A stretch of 64,000 nt of DNA from the NCBI GenBank assembly GCA_021776525.1, contig JAJFFT010000005.1, forward strand, positions 124,001 through 188,000. Reading direction: 5' to 3'. Position numbers and translations under genes: made by a program. The stretch is from Robiginitomaculum sp. GTDB lineage: Bacteria > Pseudomonadota > Alphaproteobacteria > Caulobacterales > Maricaulaceae. Positions 1 to 9,792 of the stretch are shown here, piece by piece (positions within the stretch are counted from its first letter, which is position 1; every line of letters begins with the position of its first letter). Under the pieces are notes generated by a model. The model saw only the letters and a program-made list of their open reading frames with translations. It did no database searches and was not told the DNA's origin.

Positions 1-2313
1 AAAACGCAAGTCAAAGGCGTCTTTAAGGGCGTTTTCAATCTGCTGGCGCTCGAAATCTGTAAAGCCTTTGGCTTTTAGTGCCTCCCAGCCCAGCTCCGGG
101 GAGCCTTCCAGCGTGCTGTGGCCGGTTGCATAGGCACACATCTCAGCGCTTTGTTCTTCATCATAGCCAAGCGCGTCCAGGGCTTCGGGCACGGAACGGT
201 TGATGATTTTGAAATAGCCGCCACCGGCCAGTTTCTTGAACTTGACCAGTGCAAAGTCCGGCTCAATGCCCGTGGTGTCGCAATCCATCACCAAACCGAT
301 GGTGCCAGTTGGGGCAACGACGCTGACCTGTGCATTGCGGTATCCGTACAGCTTGCCGGCGCTCAAAGCCTCTTCCCAGACAACGCGGGCGCGTGTTGCC
401 AGTGTGTCAAACGGACAGGCTTCGCCATCCAGGGCCAGAGGCGCCAGATCAAGACTGTCATACTGGTCCAGTTCGCGCACGCCCTGCGCAGCCAGCGTGT
501 GATTGGCAACCACGCGCAAAGTAGATGTTTTATTGGCGTTATAGGCCGGGAAGGGGCCCATTTTAGCGGCCATTTCTGCGGAGGTTTTATAGGCGGTACC
601 GGTCATCAGGGCGCTGATATTGCCTGCGGTGGCACGCCCTTTTTCGGAATCATAAGCCAGACCGGTAGACATTAACAGGCCGCCCAGATTGGCGAAACCC
701 AGTCCCAGAGTGCGGTATTCGTGCGAGCGCTGGGCAATGATTTCAGACGGGTATTGCGCCATGGCTACGGAAATTTCCAGCACAATAGTCCATATCCGGC
801 ACGCATGTTCAAAGCGGGCGGCATCAAAATCGCCATTATCATTGACAAATTTCTTCAGGTTCAACGAGGCCAGATTACACGCCGTGTCATCCAAAAACAT
901 GTATTCAGAACACGGGTTCGAGCCGCGAATTTCTTCGGTTTGCGCACAAGTGTTCCAGGCGTTGATGGTGTCGTGAAATTGTATGCCGGGATCAGCGCAG
1001 GACCAGCCGGCGCGGGCAATCTTCTGCCACAGGCCGCGGGCTGAAATGCTTTTGTGAATTTGATTGTTGGTGCGGCATTTCAAGTCCCACATACCGTCTT
1101 CATCAACGGCGCGCATAAAACCGTTGGTGACGCGCACGGAATTGTTGGCGTTCTGGCCCGATACGGTTTGATAGGCTTCGGAATCCCAATCGGCATCAAA
1201 AACCGCCAAATCCAGCTCGTCCATGCCCAGACGGGCCAGACGCAAGGCCTGATCAATGGCACCATCAGGCACACCGTCGCGCCTGGCTTTGCGAATTTCG
1301 CGCAACAGGGCAGCGTTTTTGGCCGGGTCAAAGCAATCATCCTCATCACCAGAGCACTGGACACAGGCTTTGATGACGCTGTCGAGGCGTTTTTTAAGGA
1401 CTTTTGAGCCGGTGACCAAAGCGGCCACTTTGGCCTCTTCATGGCGTTTCCAGTCGACAAATTCTTCAATATCAGGGTGATCGGCATCGACAATGATCAT
1501 TTTTGCTGCGCGCCGCGTGGTGCCGCCCGATTTTACCGCGCCGGCGGCCCGATCACCAACCCGTAAGAAACTCATCAGGCCAGACGAAACACCGCCGCCG
1601 GAAAGTGCTTCTCCGGAGCCGCGCAAGGTAGAGAAATTAGTGCCAGAACCAGAGCCGAACTTGAAAATTCGGGTTTCTCTGGCCCACAAATCCATAATCC
1701 CGCCTTCACCGACAAGATCATCTCGCAGGCTCTGGATAAAGCAGGCATGGGGTTGTGGGTGTTCATAGGCTGTGGTCGAGCGGTGCGCCTTGCCGCTTTT
1801 CTGATCAACAAAATAATGGCCTTGTGCCGGCCCCTCAAGGCCATAGGCCCAGTGCAGGCCGGTATTAAACCATTGCGGCGAGTTGGGGGCAGCCATTTGA
1901 TTGACCAGCATGAAACGCAATTCATCATAAAAAGTGCGGGCGTCGCTTTCCGCGCTAAAATAACCCAAAGTCCAGCCCCAATACGTCCAAGTGCCGGCCA
2001 TACGGTCAAACACCTGCTTAACGCTGGTTTCTGCGCCAAAGGTGGCGTCATCATCGGCTTTGCGGCGGCGTAGCCAATCGGGCATGCCGGCTTCGTCTAT
2101 CGATTGGGTTTTGTCAGGCACGCCGGCTTTGCGCAGGTATTTTTGTGCCAAAACATCAATTGCGACCTGTGACCAATTGCTTGGGGCCTCAATATTCTCA
2201 GCTTCGAAAATTGCTGTGCCATCGGGATTGCGAATTTCGCTTTTGCTCTCCCTGAAGGTTATGTCGTTGTAAGGTCCTGTTTTTGCATCTGTATAACGAC
2301 GGTCGATTTTCAT
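1..2313 (-). CDS. nrdJ: Vitamin B12-dependent (class II) ribonucleotide reductase, 3' end outside window
   Basis: This is the N-terminal 771 codons of an adenosylcobalamin-dependent ribonucleotide reductase, which makes deoxyribonucleotides independently of oxygen. The minus-strand translation starts MKIDRRYTD and contains family landmarks: NSPQWFNTG, FKFGSGSGTNFS, a GGTTRRAAKM stretch, NANNSVRV, and the active-site region RGSNPCSEYMFLDD followed by TACNLASLNL. PTGTIGLVMDCDTTGIEPD lies near the window edge. The family is usually about 1,200 residues, so roughly a third lies beyond position 1. The start is the ATG read from 2313. The next gene is divergent, so 2314-2561 holds both promoters. 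I saw no convincing NrdR box or cobalamin riboswitch there. The family call is firm. Confidence 0.93.
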   Translation of the reverse strand, partial: MKIDRRYTDAKTGPYNDITFRESKSEIRNPDGTAIFEAENIEAPSNWSQVAIDVLAQKYLRKAGVPDKTQSIDEAGMPDWLRRRKADDDATFGAETSVKQVFDRMAGTWTYWGWTLGYFSAESDARTFYDELRFMLVNQMAAPNSPQWFNTGLHWAYGLEGPAQGHYFVDQKSGKAHRSTTAYEHPQPHACFIQSLRDDLVGEGGIMDLWARETRIFKFGSGSGTNFSTLRGSGEALSGGGVSSGLMSFLRVGDRAAGAVKSGGTTRRAAKMIIVDADHPDIEEFVDWKRHEEAKVAALVTGSKVLKKRLDSVIKACVQCSGDEDDCFDPAKNAALLREIRKARRDGVPDGAIDQALRLARLGMDELDLAVFDADWDSEAYQTVSGQNANNSVRVTNGFMRAVDEDGMWDLKCRTNNQIHKSISARGLWQKIARAGWSCADPGIQFHDTINAWNTCAQTEEIRGSNPCSEYMFLDDTACNLASLNLKKFVNDNGDFDAARFEHACRIWTIVLEISVAMAQYPSEIIAQRSHEYRTLGLGFANLGGLLMSTGLAYDSEKGRATAGNISALMTGTAYKTSAEMAAKMGPFPAYNANKTSTLRVVANHTLAAQGVRELDQYDSLDLAPLALDGEACPFDTLATRARVVWEEALSAGKLYGYRNAQVSVVAPTGTIGLVMDCDTTGIEPDFALVKFKKLAGGGYFKIINRSVPEALDALGYDEEQSAEMCAYATGHSTLEGSPELGWEALKAKGFTDFERQQIENALKDAFDLRF

Positions 2314-2561
2314 GGCTTGGACTCCCCTGTCTGGCAACACGCACTGTGGGGTCAACGTCACAGAGCCAGACATTAAATTACAGTCTGATCGGAGTCGTTC
2401 ATGGCGCGCAAGATTTTTTTCAAAGTCCGGGTGTTTTGCCGCACATGTATGTTGGTAACGTCTGTCCCAAGAGAAAAAAATAATGATAATTCTGGTTTGT
2501 ATGTGAACTTTTAACTTTCTTGTTCTAGCGTCTCACGCAGAGAAAAATTCCGGGGTAGTTC

Positions 2562-3122
2562 GTGATTACATCTCAGATCATTAAGCGTATGGATGTCGTC
2601 GTTATTGACGACTCTCAACGCATTCGTTCGCTCATGGCGGCGCTGTTGCGTGATCTGGGCTGCCAGTCTGTGGTGCCTTACGAAGGCGTGCAAGATGCCT
2701 GTCGCGGTATCGAACGCAACAGACCAACCATGGTCTTGTGTGACTGGAAAATGGCCGAGGCAGATGGGGGCGTCTTTCTGGACCGTATCCGAGCCCATAA
2801 GGATGATAATATTGCCACAACACCGGTGATCATCGTTACCGGCTTTGGCTCGCGGGATATTTTAACCGAAGCCATGCGCAAAGGCGCCACTCAGTTTCTG
2901 GTGAAGCCGGTTGTGCCGGTCGAACTCATCAAGAAAATGGGATTCGTGTACACCGATGACCGGCAAATGGTGCGTCGTAATGGGCGTATGGTTTATATAA
3001 AGCCGAAACCGGCCCCCAAAGTAAAAAAAGTGCAAGGCGTGCGCGCCGACCCTAAAGACCATCTGAAACGTCCTGCACCGGTGACCGCCGCGCAGTCTGA
3101 TTCTGATGTGTGGGAACTCTGA
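2562..3122 (+). CDS. Stand-alone response regulator receiver protein with basic tail
   Basis: This is a 186-residue protein with one CheY-like receiver domain (about residues 10-125) and no DNA-binding or enzymatic output domain. Visible phosphorelay residues are the acidic pair D16-D17, phosphoacceptor D61 in LCDWKM, T93 in IIVTGFG and K115 in FLVKPV. After the domain comes a short lysine-, arginine- and proline-rich tail of about 55 residues containing a YIKPKPAPKVKKVQ stretch, which may bind a partner. The start given is a GTG. An ATG ten codons in (2589), just before the first beta-strand, is an alternative. No histidine kinase is adjacent, so its partner is unknown. Single-domain receivers of this sort are common in alphaproteobacteria. 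Confidence 0.85.
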   Translation: MITSQIIKRMDVVVIDDSQRIRSLMAALLRDLGCQSVVPYEGVQDACRGIERNRPTMVLCDWKMAEADGGVFLDRIRAHKDDNIATTPVIIVTGFGSRDILTEAMRKGATQFLVKPVVPVELIKKMGFVYTDDRQMVRRNGRMVYIKPKPAPKVKKVQGVRADPKDHLKRPAPVTAAQSDSDVWEL

Positions 3123-3160
3123 TCTGACCTGACCCTAGCGGCTGTGCAGCCTATACTTCG

Positions 3161-3177
3161 CCGAACATATGATTCGG
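3161..3177. promoter_or_regulatory. Inverted repeat upstream of parC
   Basis: A perfect 5-bp inverted repeat, CCGAA-N7-TTCGG, lies 13 bases before the parC start codon, between the receiver gene and parC. It overlaps the place where a promoter or leader would be. It may be an operator half-site pair or chance; no regulator can be named. Confidence 0.25.
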
Positions 3178-3190
3178 TAAGAGGGTGAAC

Positions 3191-5425
3191 ATGCGCGCCA
3201 CAGAAGGGCTTATTCTGGACGAACCTATTGATGACGCGCTGTCCAGCCGTTATCTGGCCTATTCCTTATCGACCATTACCCAACGCGCTTTGCCGGATGT
3301 TCGCGACGGCTTAAAGCCGGTGCATCGACGTATCTTATATGCCATGCGCGAGCTGAAACTTGATCCAGAGTCCGGTTTTAAAAAATGCGCCCGTGTGGTT
3401 GGTGATGTGATTGGGCGGTTTCACCCCCATGGTGATCAGGCTGTTTACGACGCATTGGTGCGTCTGGCGCAGGATTTTGCCCAGCGTTACCGTCTGGTCG
3501 ATGGGCAGGGCAATTTCGGTAATGTTGATGGCGATAGCGCCGCGGCCATGCGGTATACTGAATCGCGCCTGACCATTGCTGCACGATTGCTGCTCGAAGG
3601 CATTGCAGAAGACACGGTTGATTTTCGGGCCACATATTCCGGCGAAGATGATGAGCCAGTGGTTTTGCCGGCAGGCTTTCCCAATCTATTGGCCAATGGC
3701 TCGAACGGTATTGCGGTGGGCATGGCGACTTCGATCCCGCCACACAATGCCGCCGAATTGCTGGATGCGGCGGCTCATCTGGTGAAGTTTCCGGGGGCCA
3801 GTATTGAGACCCTGATGAAATTTGTACCGGGCCCGGATTTTCCAACCGGCGGCGTCATTGTCGAACCCGAAGGTGCGCGTGCCCAAAGTTATGTCACCGG
3901 GCGCGGCGGGTTTCGTTTACGCTCGCGCTGGGAACGCGAAGATCTGCCGCGCGGGCAATGGCAGATCGTGGTGACGGAGATCCCTTATCAGGTCCAAAAA
4001 GCCAAGCTGATTGAAAAATTGGCTATGCTGATTGAAACCAAGAAGCTTCCTTTATTGGGCGATGTCCGCGACGAATCGGCCGAAGACATTCGGCTTATTC
4101 TGGAACCGCGCAGCCGCACTGTTGATCCTGATGTTTTTATGGAATCTCTGTTTGCGCTCAGCGATCTTGAAGTGCGTATCTCACTGAACCTGAATGTCCT
4201 GGGGGCCGATGGCACACCGGGCGTATTGTCGCTGCGTCAGGCCTTGCAGGCCTGGCTGGATCACCGCCGCGTGGTATTGCAACGGCGCAGCCAGGCACGG
4301 CTGCGCAAGATCGCCACACGTCTTGAGGTGTTGTCTGGCTATATTATTGCGTTTTTGAACCTCGATGAAGTAATCCGCATCATCCGCGAAGAGGATCACC
4401 CCAAGACCGATCTGATTGCCGCTTTTGATCTTAGCGAAACACAGGCCGAAGCCATTTTGAATATGCGTTTGCGCTCCTTGCGCAAACTTGAAGAAATGGA
4501 ATTGCGCCGCGAAGATGAGGCCTTGCAGTCCGAGCAAGCCGCGCTGAACGCACTGTTGGCCGATGATCAGGCACAATGGAAAACCATCACTGCCGAGATC
4601 AAAGAGGCCAAAGCTCTGTTGGGGCCAAAAACCGAGGGCGGTGCCCGGCGCAGTGGTTTTGCCGAAGCCGCGCCACAGGACCGTAATGCGGTCCTGGAGG
4701 CCATGGTCATCAAAGAGCCGCTAACCATTGTTTTATCTGAAAAAGGCTGGATACGGGCGCTCAAAGGCCACGGGGTTGATGAGGCCGACATTAAATTCAA
4801 GGAAGATGACAAGGCGGCCTTTGTGCTGCCAGTGCAAAGCACGGACAAGCTGGTGCTCTTTGCCACCAACGGCAAAGCCTACACCCTGCCATGCGATAAA
4901 CTGCCGGGCGGGCGAGGGCATGGTGACCCCATCCGATTGTTGATTGATATGGACGAAAGCCACACACCGATTGCACTTTTTGTGCATGAAGCCGGGGCCA
5001 AGCTGCTGGTGGCGGCAACCACTGGGCATGGCTTTATCTTGCCCGAAGATGCGGTCATTGCCCTGACCAAAGGTGGCAAGCAGGTACTGAATGTCAGCGG
5101 CGCAGTCGAAGCGATCTTGTGCATTCGGGTGAGCGGGGACCATCTGGCTGTGGTCGGGGAAAACCGTAAAATGCTGTGCTACCCACTGGGCGAGGTTAAT
5201 GAGATGTCTCGCGGGAAAGGCGTTAAATTACAAAGCTATAAAGATGGTGGGCTGGCCGATGTTATCACCTTTGCAGAGGAAGAGGGGCTGAGCTGGACTG
5301 ATCCGGGCGGGCGTTCCATTGCCTGCAAGGATTGGCGGAGCTGGCTTGGCAAGCGGGCTCAGGCCGGGCGCATGGCCCCGCGCGGATTTCCGCGTTCCGG
5401 TTTCTTTTCACCTAGAAAACACTAG
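3191..5425 (+). CDS. parC: DNA topoisomerase IV subunit A
   Basis: ParC is the breakage-reunion subunit of topoisomerase IV, which decatenates daughter chromosomes and acts with ParE (not in this window). The 744-residue product begins with the GyrA/ParC core: [20 protein letters not shown], then [28 protein letters not shown] and the catalytic tyrosine Y122 in [10 protein letters not shown]. The C-terminal half carries the beta-pinwheel repeats of the family (for example the [13 protein letters not shown] and [14 protein letters not shown] stretches). I chose ATG 3191 because GAGGG at 3181-3185 is well placed for it; a GTG at 3185 in frame overlaps that site. Features such as FHPHGD and the short C-terminal domain fit ParC better than GyrA. 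Confidence 0.95.
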   Translation: MRATEGLILDEPIDDALSSRYLAYSLSTITQRALPDVRDGLKPVHRRILYAMRELKLDPESGFKKCARVVGDVIGRFHPHGDQAVYDALVRLAQDFAQRYRLVDGQGNFGNVDGDSAAAMRYTESRLTIAARLLLEGIAEDTVDFRATYSGEDDEPVVLPAGFPNLLANGSNGIAVGMATSIPPHNAAELLDAAAHLVKFPGASIETLMKFVPGPDFPTGGVIVEPEGARAQSYVTGRGGFRLRSRWEREDLPRGQWQIVVTEIPYQVQKAKLIEKLAMLIETKKLPLLGDVRDESAEDIRLILEPRSRTVDPDVFMESLFALSDLEVRISLNLNVLGADGTPGVLSLRQALQAWLDHRRVVLQRRSQARLRKIATRLEVLSGYIIAFLNLDEVIRIIREEDHPKTDLIAAFDLSETQAEAILNMRLRSLRKLEEMELRREDEALQSEQAALNALLADDQAQWKTITAEIKEAKALLGPKTEGGARRSGFAEAAPQDRNAVLEAMVIKEPLTIVLSEKGWIRALKGHGVDEADIKFKEDDKAAFVLPVQSTDKLVLFATNGKAYTLPCDKLPGGRGHGDPIRLLIDMDESHTPIALFVHEAGAKLLVAATTGHGFILPEDAVIALTKGGKQVLNVSGAVEAILCIRVSGDHLAVVGENRKMLCYPLGEVNEMSRGKGVKLQSYKDGGLADVITFAEEEGLSWTDPGGRSIACKDWRSWLGKRAQAGRMAPRGFPRSGFFSPRKH

Positions 5426-5483
5426 CCCTCGCGCCCATATATGAATTACCATCATATCTGGGGACAATTCGGAGAGATTATCC

Positions 5484-6038
5484 ATGCTCATTTTTTTAGG
5501 CATTATCGTTGTTATCGGCTTTTGGCTGGTGGCCATTTACAACCGTTTGGTGGCCTTGCGCCAAACCGGCAATCAGGCCTGGTCTGATATCGATGTCCAA
5601 CTGAAACAGCGTTATGACCTGATCCCCAATCTGGTGGAAACCGTCAAAGGCTATGCCAAGCACGAAAAAGAAACGCTGGAAGCGGTGATCAATGCCCGTA
5701 ATGCCGCGATGAGCGCCGGCACGGTGGCTGATCAGGCGGCGGCGGAAAACATGCTGACCGGAACTTTGAAAAGCCTGTTTGCGCTGGCCGAGGCCTATCC
5801 TGATCTGAAAGCCAACACTAACTTCTTGCAATTGCAGGCCGAAATTTCCGACATCGAAAACAAGATCGCTGCGGCCCGGCGCTTTTATAATAATGCAGTG
5901 GCCGAGTTTAATACGGCGCAAGAACAGTTTCCTGCCGTTTTACTGGCCAAACAATTTGGTTTTTCCATGCGCGACTTTTTTGAAATCGCAGACAGTGAAC
6001 GCAGTGCGGTCAATACCGCGCCTTCGGTTAAATTCTAG
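5484..6038 (+). CDS. lemA: LemA family protein
   Basis: This is a 184-residue LemA family protein with one N-terminal membrane helix (LIFLGIIVVIGFWLVAIYN) followed by a long-helix cytoplasmic or periplasmic domain. Family signatures are YNRLVALR, AWSDIDVQLKQRYDLIPNLV and VKGYAKHEKETLEAV, with FYNNAVAEFNT later. The molecular role of LemA is not settled; it frequently sits next to membrane M48 proteases or TPM-domain proteins. Here it precedes such a protease by 18 bases and is probably co-transcribed with it. GGAGAG shortly before the ATG is the ribosome binding site. Confidence 0.93.
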   Translation: MLIFLGIIVVIGFWLVAIYNRLVALRQTGNQAWSDIDVQLKQRYDLIPNLVETVKGYAKHEKETLEAVINARNAAMSAGTVADQAAAENMLTGTLKSLFALAEAYPDLKANTNFLQLQAEISDIENKIAAARRFYNNAVAEFNTAQEQFPAVLLAKQFGFSMRDFFEIADSERSAVNTAPSVKF

Positions 6039-6056
6039 AACGCGGGGAGGGCGCGT

Positions 6057-7088
6057 ATGGGCGCCTACGGCCTGCGCACACAAATCTGGAGCAATAACTG
6101 GAAGTCGATCGCGCTTCTGGCTGGCTTTCCGTTTTTACTGCTCTTACTGCTCTATGGCATAAGCGTTCTTCTTTACGCGCTTGGTGGTCAGGGTGGACGT
6201 GTAGATGTCGCCATGGAACAGGCTTTTTACGCACTGCCAGATTATTTGCCCTTTGCCTTTATCGGTGCGGCCATTTGGTTCGGCGTGGCCTGGTTGTTTC
6301 ACCAAAGCATTATTGACGCGGCCACCGGGGCGCGCGCCATCAGTCAAAAAGACAATCCAGACCTTTATAATATGCTGGAAAACCTGTGTATTTCACGCGG
6401 CCTTACCATGCCGACCTTGCGCTTGATCGAGACGCCGGTGCGCAATGCCTATGCCTCGGGCCTGCGCGAGGGGAAGATGTCAGTCACCTTGACCCGTGGC
6501 CTGATCGACGCGCTGGACCCTGACGAGCTTGAAGCGGTGATGGGGCACGAATTGACCCATATTCGCAACCGTGATGTGCGTCTGCTGGTGATATCGGTGA
6601 TCTTTGTCGGGGTGTTCAGCTTTGTCGGTGAAATGCTGTTTCGAGGTATGTATTATACCAATCTTGGCCGCTCAAATCGGCATCGGCGCAGCGGCGGGGG
6701 CAATTCGGGGGTGTTGTTGCTGGTGGCCTTTGCCATTATCGCATTGTCGTGGGCTTTGGCGGTTTTGATCCGGTTTGCGCTGTCGCGCCGCCGCGAATTT
6801 CTGGCTGATGCGGGGGCGGTGGATCTGACCCGTAATCCGGATGCGATGATCCGTGCTTTGCGCAAAATTTCTGTAAATGCCGACATGACCGGTACGCCGC
6901 GCGACATCAAATCAATGTGTATTGAAAACCCCGCTGCGTCGGGTGGCCTTGGTGGGTTGTTTTCCACCCATCCGCCGCTGGACAAACGTCTTGAGGCCTT
7001 GGTGATGATGGGCGGGCGCGACCCCGGACCTGCCGTAATCGCGCCGCCAGAAAGTCAGCCCGGCCCTCAAAAAGGTCCGTGGGGCTAA
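6057..7088 (+). CDS. HtpX-like membrane zinc metalloprotease (M48)
   Basis: This 343-residue integral membrane peptidase has the M48 zinc motif HELTH (residues 164-168) and a third ligand glutamate in RREFLADAGAV near residue 248. Hydrophobic segments lie at about 18-42, 63-80, 174-194 and 218-240, the HtpX-like arrangement with the active site facing the cytoplasm. Such enzymes degrade damaged membrane proteins. It follows lemA with a short spacer and GGGAGGGCG as ribosome binding site, so LemA and the protease probably work together. It is longer than classical HtpX and has a proline-rich C-terminal tail, so I do not apply the htpX symbol. It ends 6 bases from the convergent ndk stop. Confidence 0.9.
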   Translation: MGAYGLRTQIWSNNWKSIALLAGFPFLLLLLLYGISVLLYALGGQGGRVDVAMEQAFYALPDYLPFAFIGAAIWFGVAWLFHQSIIDAATGARAISQKDNPDLYNMLENLCISRGLTMPTLRLIETPVRNAYASGLREGKMSVTLTRGLIDALDPDELEAVMGHELTHIRNRDVRLLVISVIFVGVFSFVGEMLFRGMYYTNLGRSNRHRRSGGGNSGVLLLVAFAIIALSWALAVLIRFALSRRREFLADAGAVDLTRNPDAMIRALRKISVNADMTGTPRDIKSMCIENPAASGGLGGLFSTHPPLDKRLEALVMMGGRDPGPAVIAPPESQPGPQKGPWG

Positions 7089-7094
7089 ACTGTA

Positions 7095-7517
7095 TTAGCC
7101 AACGATTTCATCATCGCTGAAAAAGAACGGGATTTCTTCGGCTGCGGTTTCTGGTGCGTCGGAACCGTGTACGGAATTGGCTTCGATGCTTTCGGCAAAT
7201 TCTTTACGGATAGTGCCTTCATCGGCGTCTGCTGGATTAGTGGCACCCATGACTTTACGATAGGTAGCAATGGCGTCTTGGCCTTCCAATGCCTGAACAA
7301 CAACCGGGCCGGACATCATAAAAGCAACCAGATCGGCAAAGAACGGGCGCTCTTTGTGGACGCCGTAAAAGCCTTCGGCTTGCTCTTGTGTCAGACGAAT
7401 GCGCTTTTGCGCAATAATGCGCAGGCCAGCGGCTTCAATTTTGGCGTTAATGGCGCCAGTTAAATTACGTTTTGTGGCGTCGGGCTTGATGATCGAAAAT
7501 GTGCGTTGCGTGGCCAT
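7095..7517 (-). CDS. ndk: Nucleoside diphosphate kinase
   Basis: Ndk transfers the gamma phosphate of ATP to nucleoside diphosphates through a phosphohistidine intermediate. The 140-residue product shows the family start [14 protein letters not shown], the nucleotide-binding region and the catalytic H117 in [12 protein letters not shown]. The length is normal for the family. It is a single-gene unit, convergent with the M48 protease and divergent from the ABC-F gene. Confidence 0.97.
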   Translation of the reverse strand: MATQRTFSIIKPDATKRNLTGAINAKIEAAGLRIIAQKRIRLTQEQAEGFYGVHKERPFFADLVAFMMSGPVVVQALEGQDAIATYRKVMGATNPADADEGTIRKEFAESIEANSVHGSDAPETAAEEIPFFFSDDEIVG

Positions 7518-7677
7518 GAGGCTGTTCCTTGCGCTGGTGGTTTCGTTTTGATTTGGCGCGCCTATAGCAGTACGCCCGTTTCCTGTGAAGGCTCTTTTGT
7601 GTGCTGACTTGCATGCTGGCCTTTTCTTCGTGCTAACAAACCCTCATTATCCGCAAAATTTTTTTGAGAATACTGTT

Positions 7678-9549
7678 ATGCTTCACATCAATAATCTGGT
7701 TTGCAGGGTCGAGGGGCGGCTACTGATTGATAATGTCAGTTTCGCACTGTTACCTAAAACCCGCATGGGGTTGGTGGGGCGCAACGGCACCGGAAAATCA
7801 ACATTATTGCGTGTAATCAAGGGCGAGATGGACGCGATTTCCGGCGAAACCCGTATCCGCAAAGGGGCCCGTATGGGGGCCGTGGATCAGGAGGCCCCCG
7901 GCGGCACACAAACGATCATGGATTTCGTGCTCAGCGCCGATACCGAACGGGCCGCATTGCTGGTGGCCGCCAAAACCGAAGCCGACCCAGAAACAATCGC
8001 CCACATCCAGACCCGTCTTGCTGATATAAATGCGTATTCTGCTGAGGCCCGTGCCGGGACAATTTTGCACGGTCTTGGGTTTACATCTCAAGAGCAGCAA
8101 AACCCCTGTTCCAGCTTTTCTGGTGGTTGGCGGATGCGGGCCTCATTGGCATCGATGTTATTCGCTGCGCCTGATTTATTACTTCTGGATGAGCCGACCA
8201 ACTATCTCGATCTGGAAGGGGCTATTTGGCTGGAAGCTCATCTGAAGCGTTTTGCGGGCGCCGTGCTGATCGTTTCGCACGACCGGGACTTGTTAAACTC
8301 TTCTGTGCACCAGATAGCCCATCTGAACGCCGGTAAGGTCACCCTATATGAGGGCGGCTATGATTCCTTTGAAAAGCAATTGGCCGAACGCCAGCGCCTC
8401 GATATGGCTATGCGTGGTAAACAAGAAGAAGAGCGCCGCCGCCTGCAGGGGTTTGTGGATCGCTTTCGTTATTCGGCCACCAAGGCAAAACAGGCGCAAA
8501 GCCGGGTCAAGCGGCTCGAAAAAATGCGCCCCATCGCCACTATTGTTGAAAACCCGGTGGCCCCCTTTGATCTGCCTGGCCCAAAGCGGCCCATGGCCCC
8601 GCCGATGATCCGTTTTGAAGATGCCAGCGTCGGGTATGAGCCGGGCAAGCCGATTTTGAGCAAGCTCAATTTGGCCTTTGATCCGGATGACCGCATTGCC
8701 CTTTTAGGTCGTAATGGTCAGGGCAAGTCCACCTTTGCCAAACTGATCGCGGGCAAGCTGGACGTCATGAATGGGCGTATGAAGCACCACAAGCGCATGC
8801 AGGTGGCTTACTTCGCCCAACACCAGTTGGACGTGCTTAACCCTGCCGAGACGCCCTATACGCACGTGTGCGCCCTGATGGAGGGGGCAACAGAAGCACA
8901 AAGGCGGTCACGACTGGCGCGCTTTGGCCTTGGGGTGCAACATGCCGAAACCCCGGTTTGTGATCTTTCGGGCGGTGAAAAAGCGCGCCTGTTGCTGAAC
9001 CTGATTGCTTTTAATGGCCCGCATTTGCTGATTTTGGATGAGCCGACCAACCATTTGGACATGGACAGTCGTGCGGCGCTGGCCGATGCGCTGGATGCCT
9101 ATGAAGGTGCGGTCTTGTTGATCAGCCATGACCGCTTTTTGATCGAGCGCAGCATTGATCGTCTGTGGATCGTGCAAGATGGCACGGTGTCTAATTATGA
9201 TGGCGACATGGATGATTACCGCTGCCAGATGGGCGAAAAAGAGCGCAAAGCCCAGACACCGGGCAAGGTACAGGCCGGTTTGGCCATACGTCAGGCCAAG
9301 GCCGATCGGCGCGAAGCCCTGGCCCCCATGCGCCGCAATATTGCCCGCCTTGAGGCGGAGATTGAACGCCTGCGTGATGGCGTAACCCAGATTGATGCGG
9401 CATTGGCCAAGCCCGAGCTTTATGAGCGCGACCCGGAACAGGCCACGATTTTTAACATGAAGCGCACCCGAACTTTGAAACGTCTTGATGAGATCGAAAA
9501 TATGTGGCTGGTCGCACAGGAAGATTACGAGCGCGCCCGCAACCAATAA
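7678..9549 (+). CDS. ABC-F family ATPase, YheS-like
   Basis: This soluble protein of 623 residues has two ABC ATPase domains and no membrane segment, the layout of ABC-F translation factors that bind the ribosomal E site. Domain 1 has Walker A GRNGTGKST, signature FSGGWRMRASLA and Walker B LLLLDEPTNYLDLEG. Domain 2 has GRNGQGKST, LSGGEKARLLL and LLILDEPTNHLDMDS. The interdomain linker includes RFRYSATKAKQAQSR, and a coiled-coil C-terminus follows. HGLGF, FSGGWRMR and YFAQHQLDVL match YheS more than EttA or Uup. I start it at the ATG that begins MLHINNL; an upstream in-frame ATG at 7585 would add 31 residues that do not look like this family. Confidence 0.9.
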   Translation: MLHINNLVCRVEGRLLIDNVSFALLPKTRMGLVGRNGTGKSTLLRVIKGEMDAISGETRIRKGARMGAVDQEAPGGTQTIMDFVLSADTERAALLVAAKTEADPETIAHIQTRLADINAYSAEARAGTILHGLGFTSQEQQNPCSSFSGGWRMRASLASMLFAAPDLLLLDEPTNYLDLEGAIWLEAHLKRFAGAVLIVSHDRDLLNSSVHQIAHLNAGKVTLYEGGYDSFEKQLAERQRLDMAMRGKQEEERRRLQGFVDRFRYSATKAKQAQSRVKRLEKMRPIATIVENPVAPFDLPGPKRPMAPPMIRFEDASVGYEPGKPILSKLNLAFDPDDRIALLGRNGQGKSTFAKLIAGKLDVMNGRMKHHKRMQVAYFAQHQLDVLNPAETPYTHVCALMEGATEAQRRSRLARFGLGVQHAETPVCDLSGGEKARLLLNLIAFNGPHLLILDEPTNHLDMDSRAALADALDAYEGAVLLISHDRFLIERSIDRLWIVQDGTVSNYDGDMDDYRCQMGEKERKAQTPGKVQAGLAIRQAKADRREALAPMRRNIARLEAEIERLRDGVTQIDAALAKPELYERDPEQATIFNMKRTRTLKRLDEIENMWLVAQEDYERARNQ

Positions 9550-9605
9550 ACCCAAATTGCACTATTGTACGCGCCTTGCCGTGTGCGCGAATAAGTCTGT
9601 TTTAT

Positions 9606-9653
9606 CCCTAAAATGGACAGGGGCAATAAGGGGCAATATTGCCTGTTTTAGGG
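9606..9653 (+). terminator. Stem-loop after the ABC-F gene
   Basis: CCCTAAAA (9606-9613) pairs with TTTTAGGG (9646-9653), and the stem continues through ACAGG..CAAT against ATTGCCTGT with small bulges. It lies 57 bases after the ABC-F stop. There is no long U-tract, so it may end transcription weakly or protect the 3' end. Confidence 0.45.
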
Positions 9654-9682
9654 TCAGTTAAGGGTCGATAAGAGGCAATTAA

Positions 9683-9721
9683 GGGGTAAATGCGGGGCAG
9701 GCTAAGGGGCAGCTAAAGGGG
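9683..9721 (+). other. Four-run GGGG array, candidate G-quadruplex
   Basis: Four runs of four G occur at 9683-9686, 9694-9697, 9706-9709 and 9718-9721, with spacers of 7, 8 and 8 bases. Two more GGGG runs sit upstream at 9620-9623 and 9630-9633. The spacers share a GCTAA/GCTAAA look, so the array resembles a decayed tandem repeat of about 12 bases. A 9-bp inverted repeat, TTAAGGGTC with GACCCTTAA, brackets it. The array is in a convergent intergenic gap, so no gene is obviously controlled by it. Confidence 0.5.
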
Positions 9722-9792
9722 TGATTGACCCTTAAGCACGCTATCCACGGGATAACCTTGCCGGTTGTGCTTTGGCTCACATCCCCTTCGCC

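Noticed and set aside
2314-2561. Cobalamin riboswitch for the B12-dependent reductase
   Set aside because: No B12-box-like sequence or fitting fold was seen upstream of nrdJ on the minus strand.
8908-9555. 215-codon minus-strand frame
   Set aside because: Antisense to the second ATPase domain of the ABC-F protein.
9620-9721. CRISPR-like array from the repeated AAGGGG blocks
   Set aside because: Repeat units are too short (about 12 bases), spacers are not of constant 30-40 base size, and no cas genes are near.
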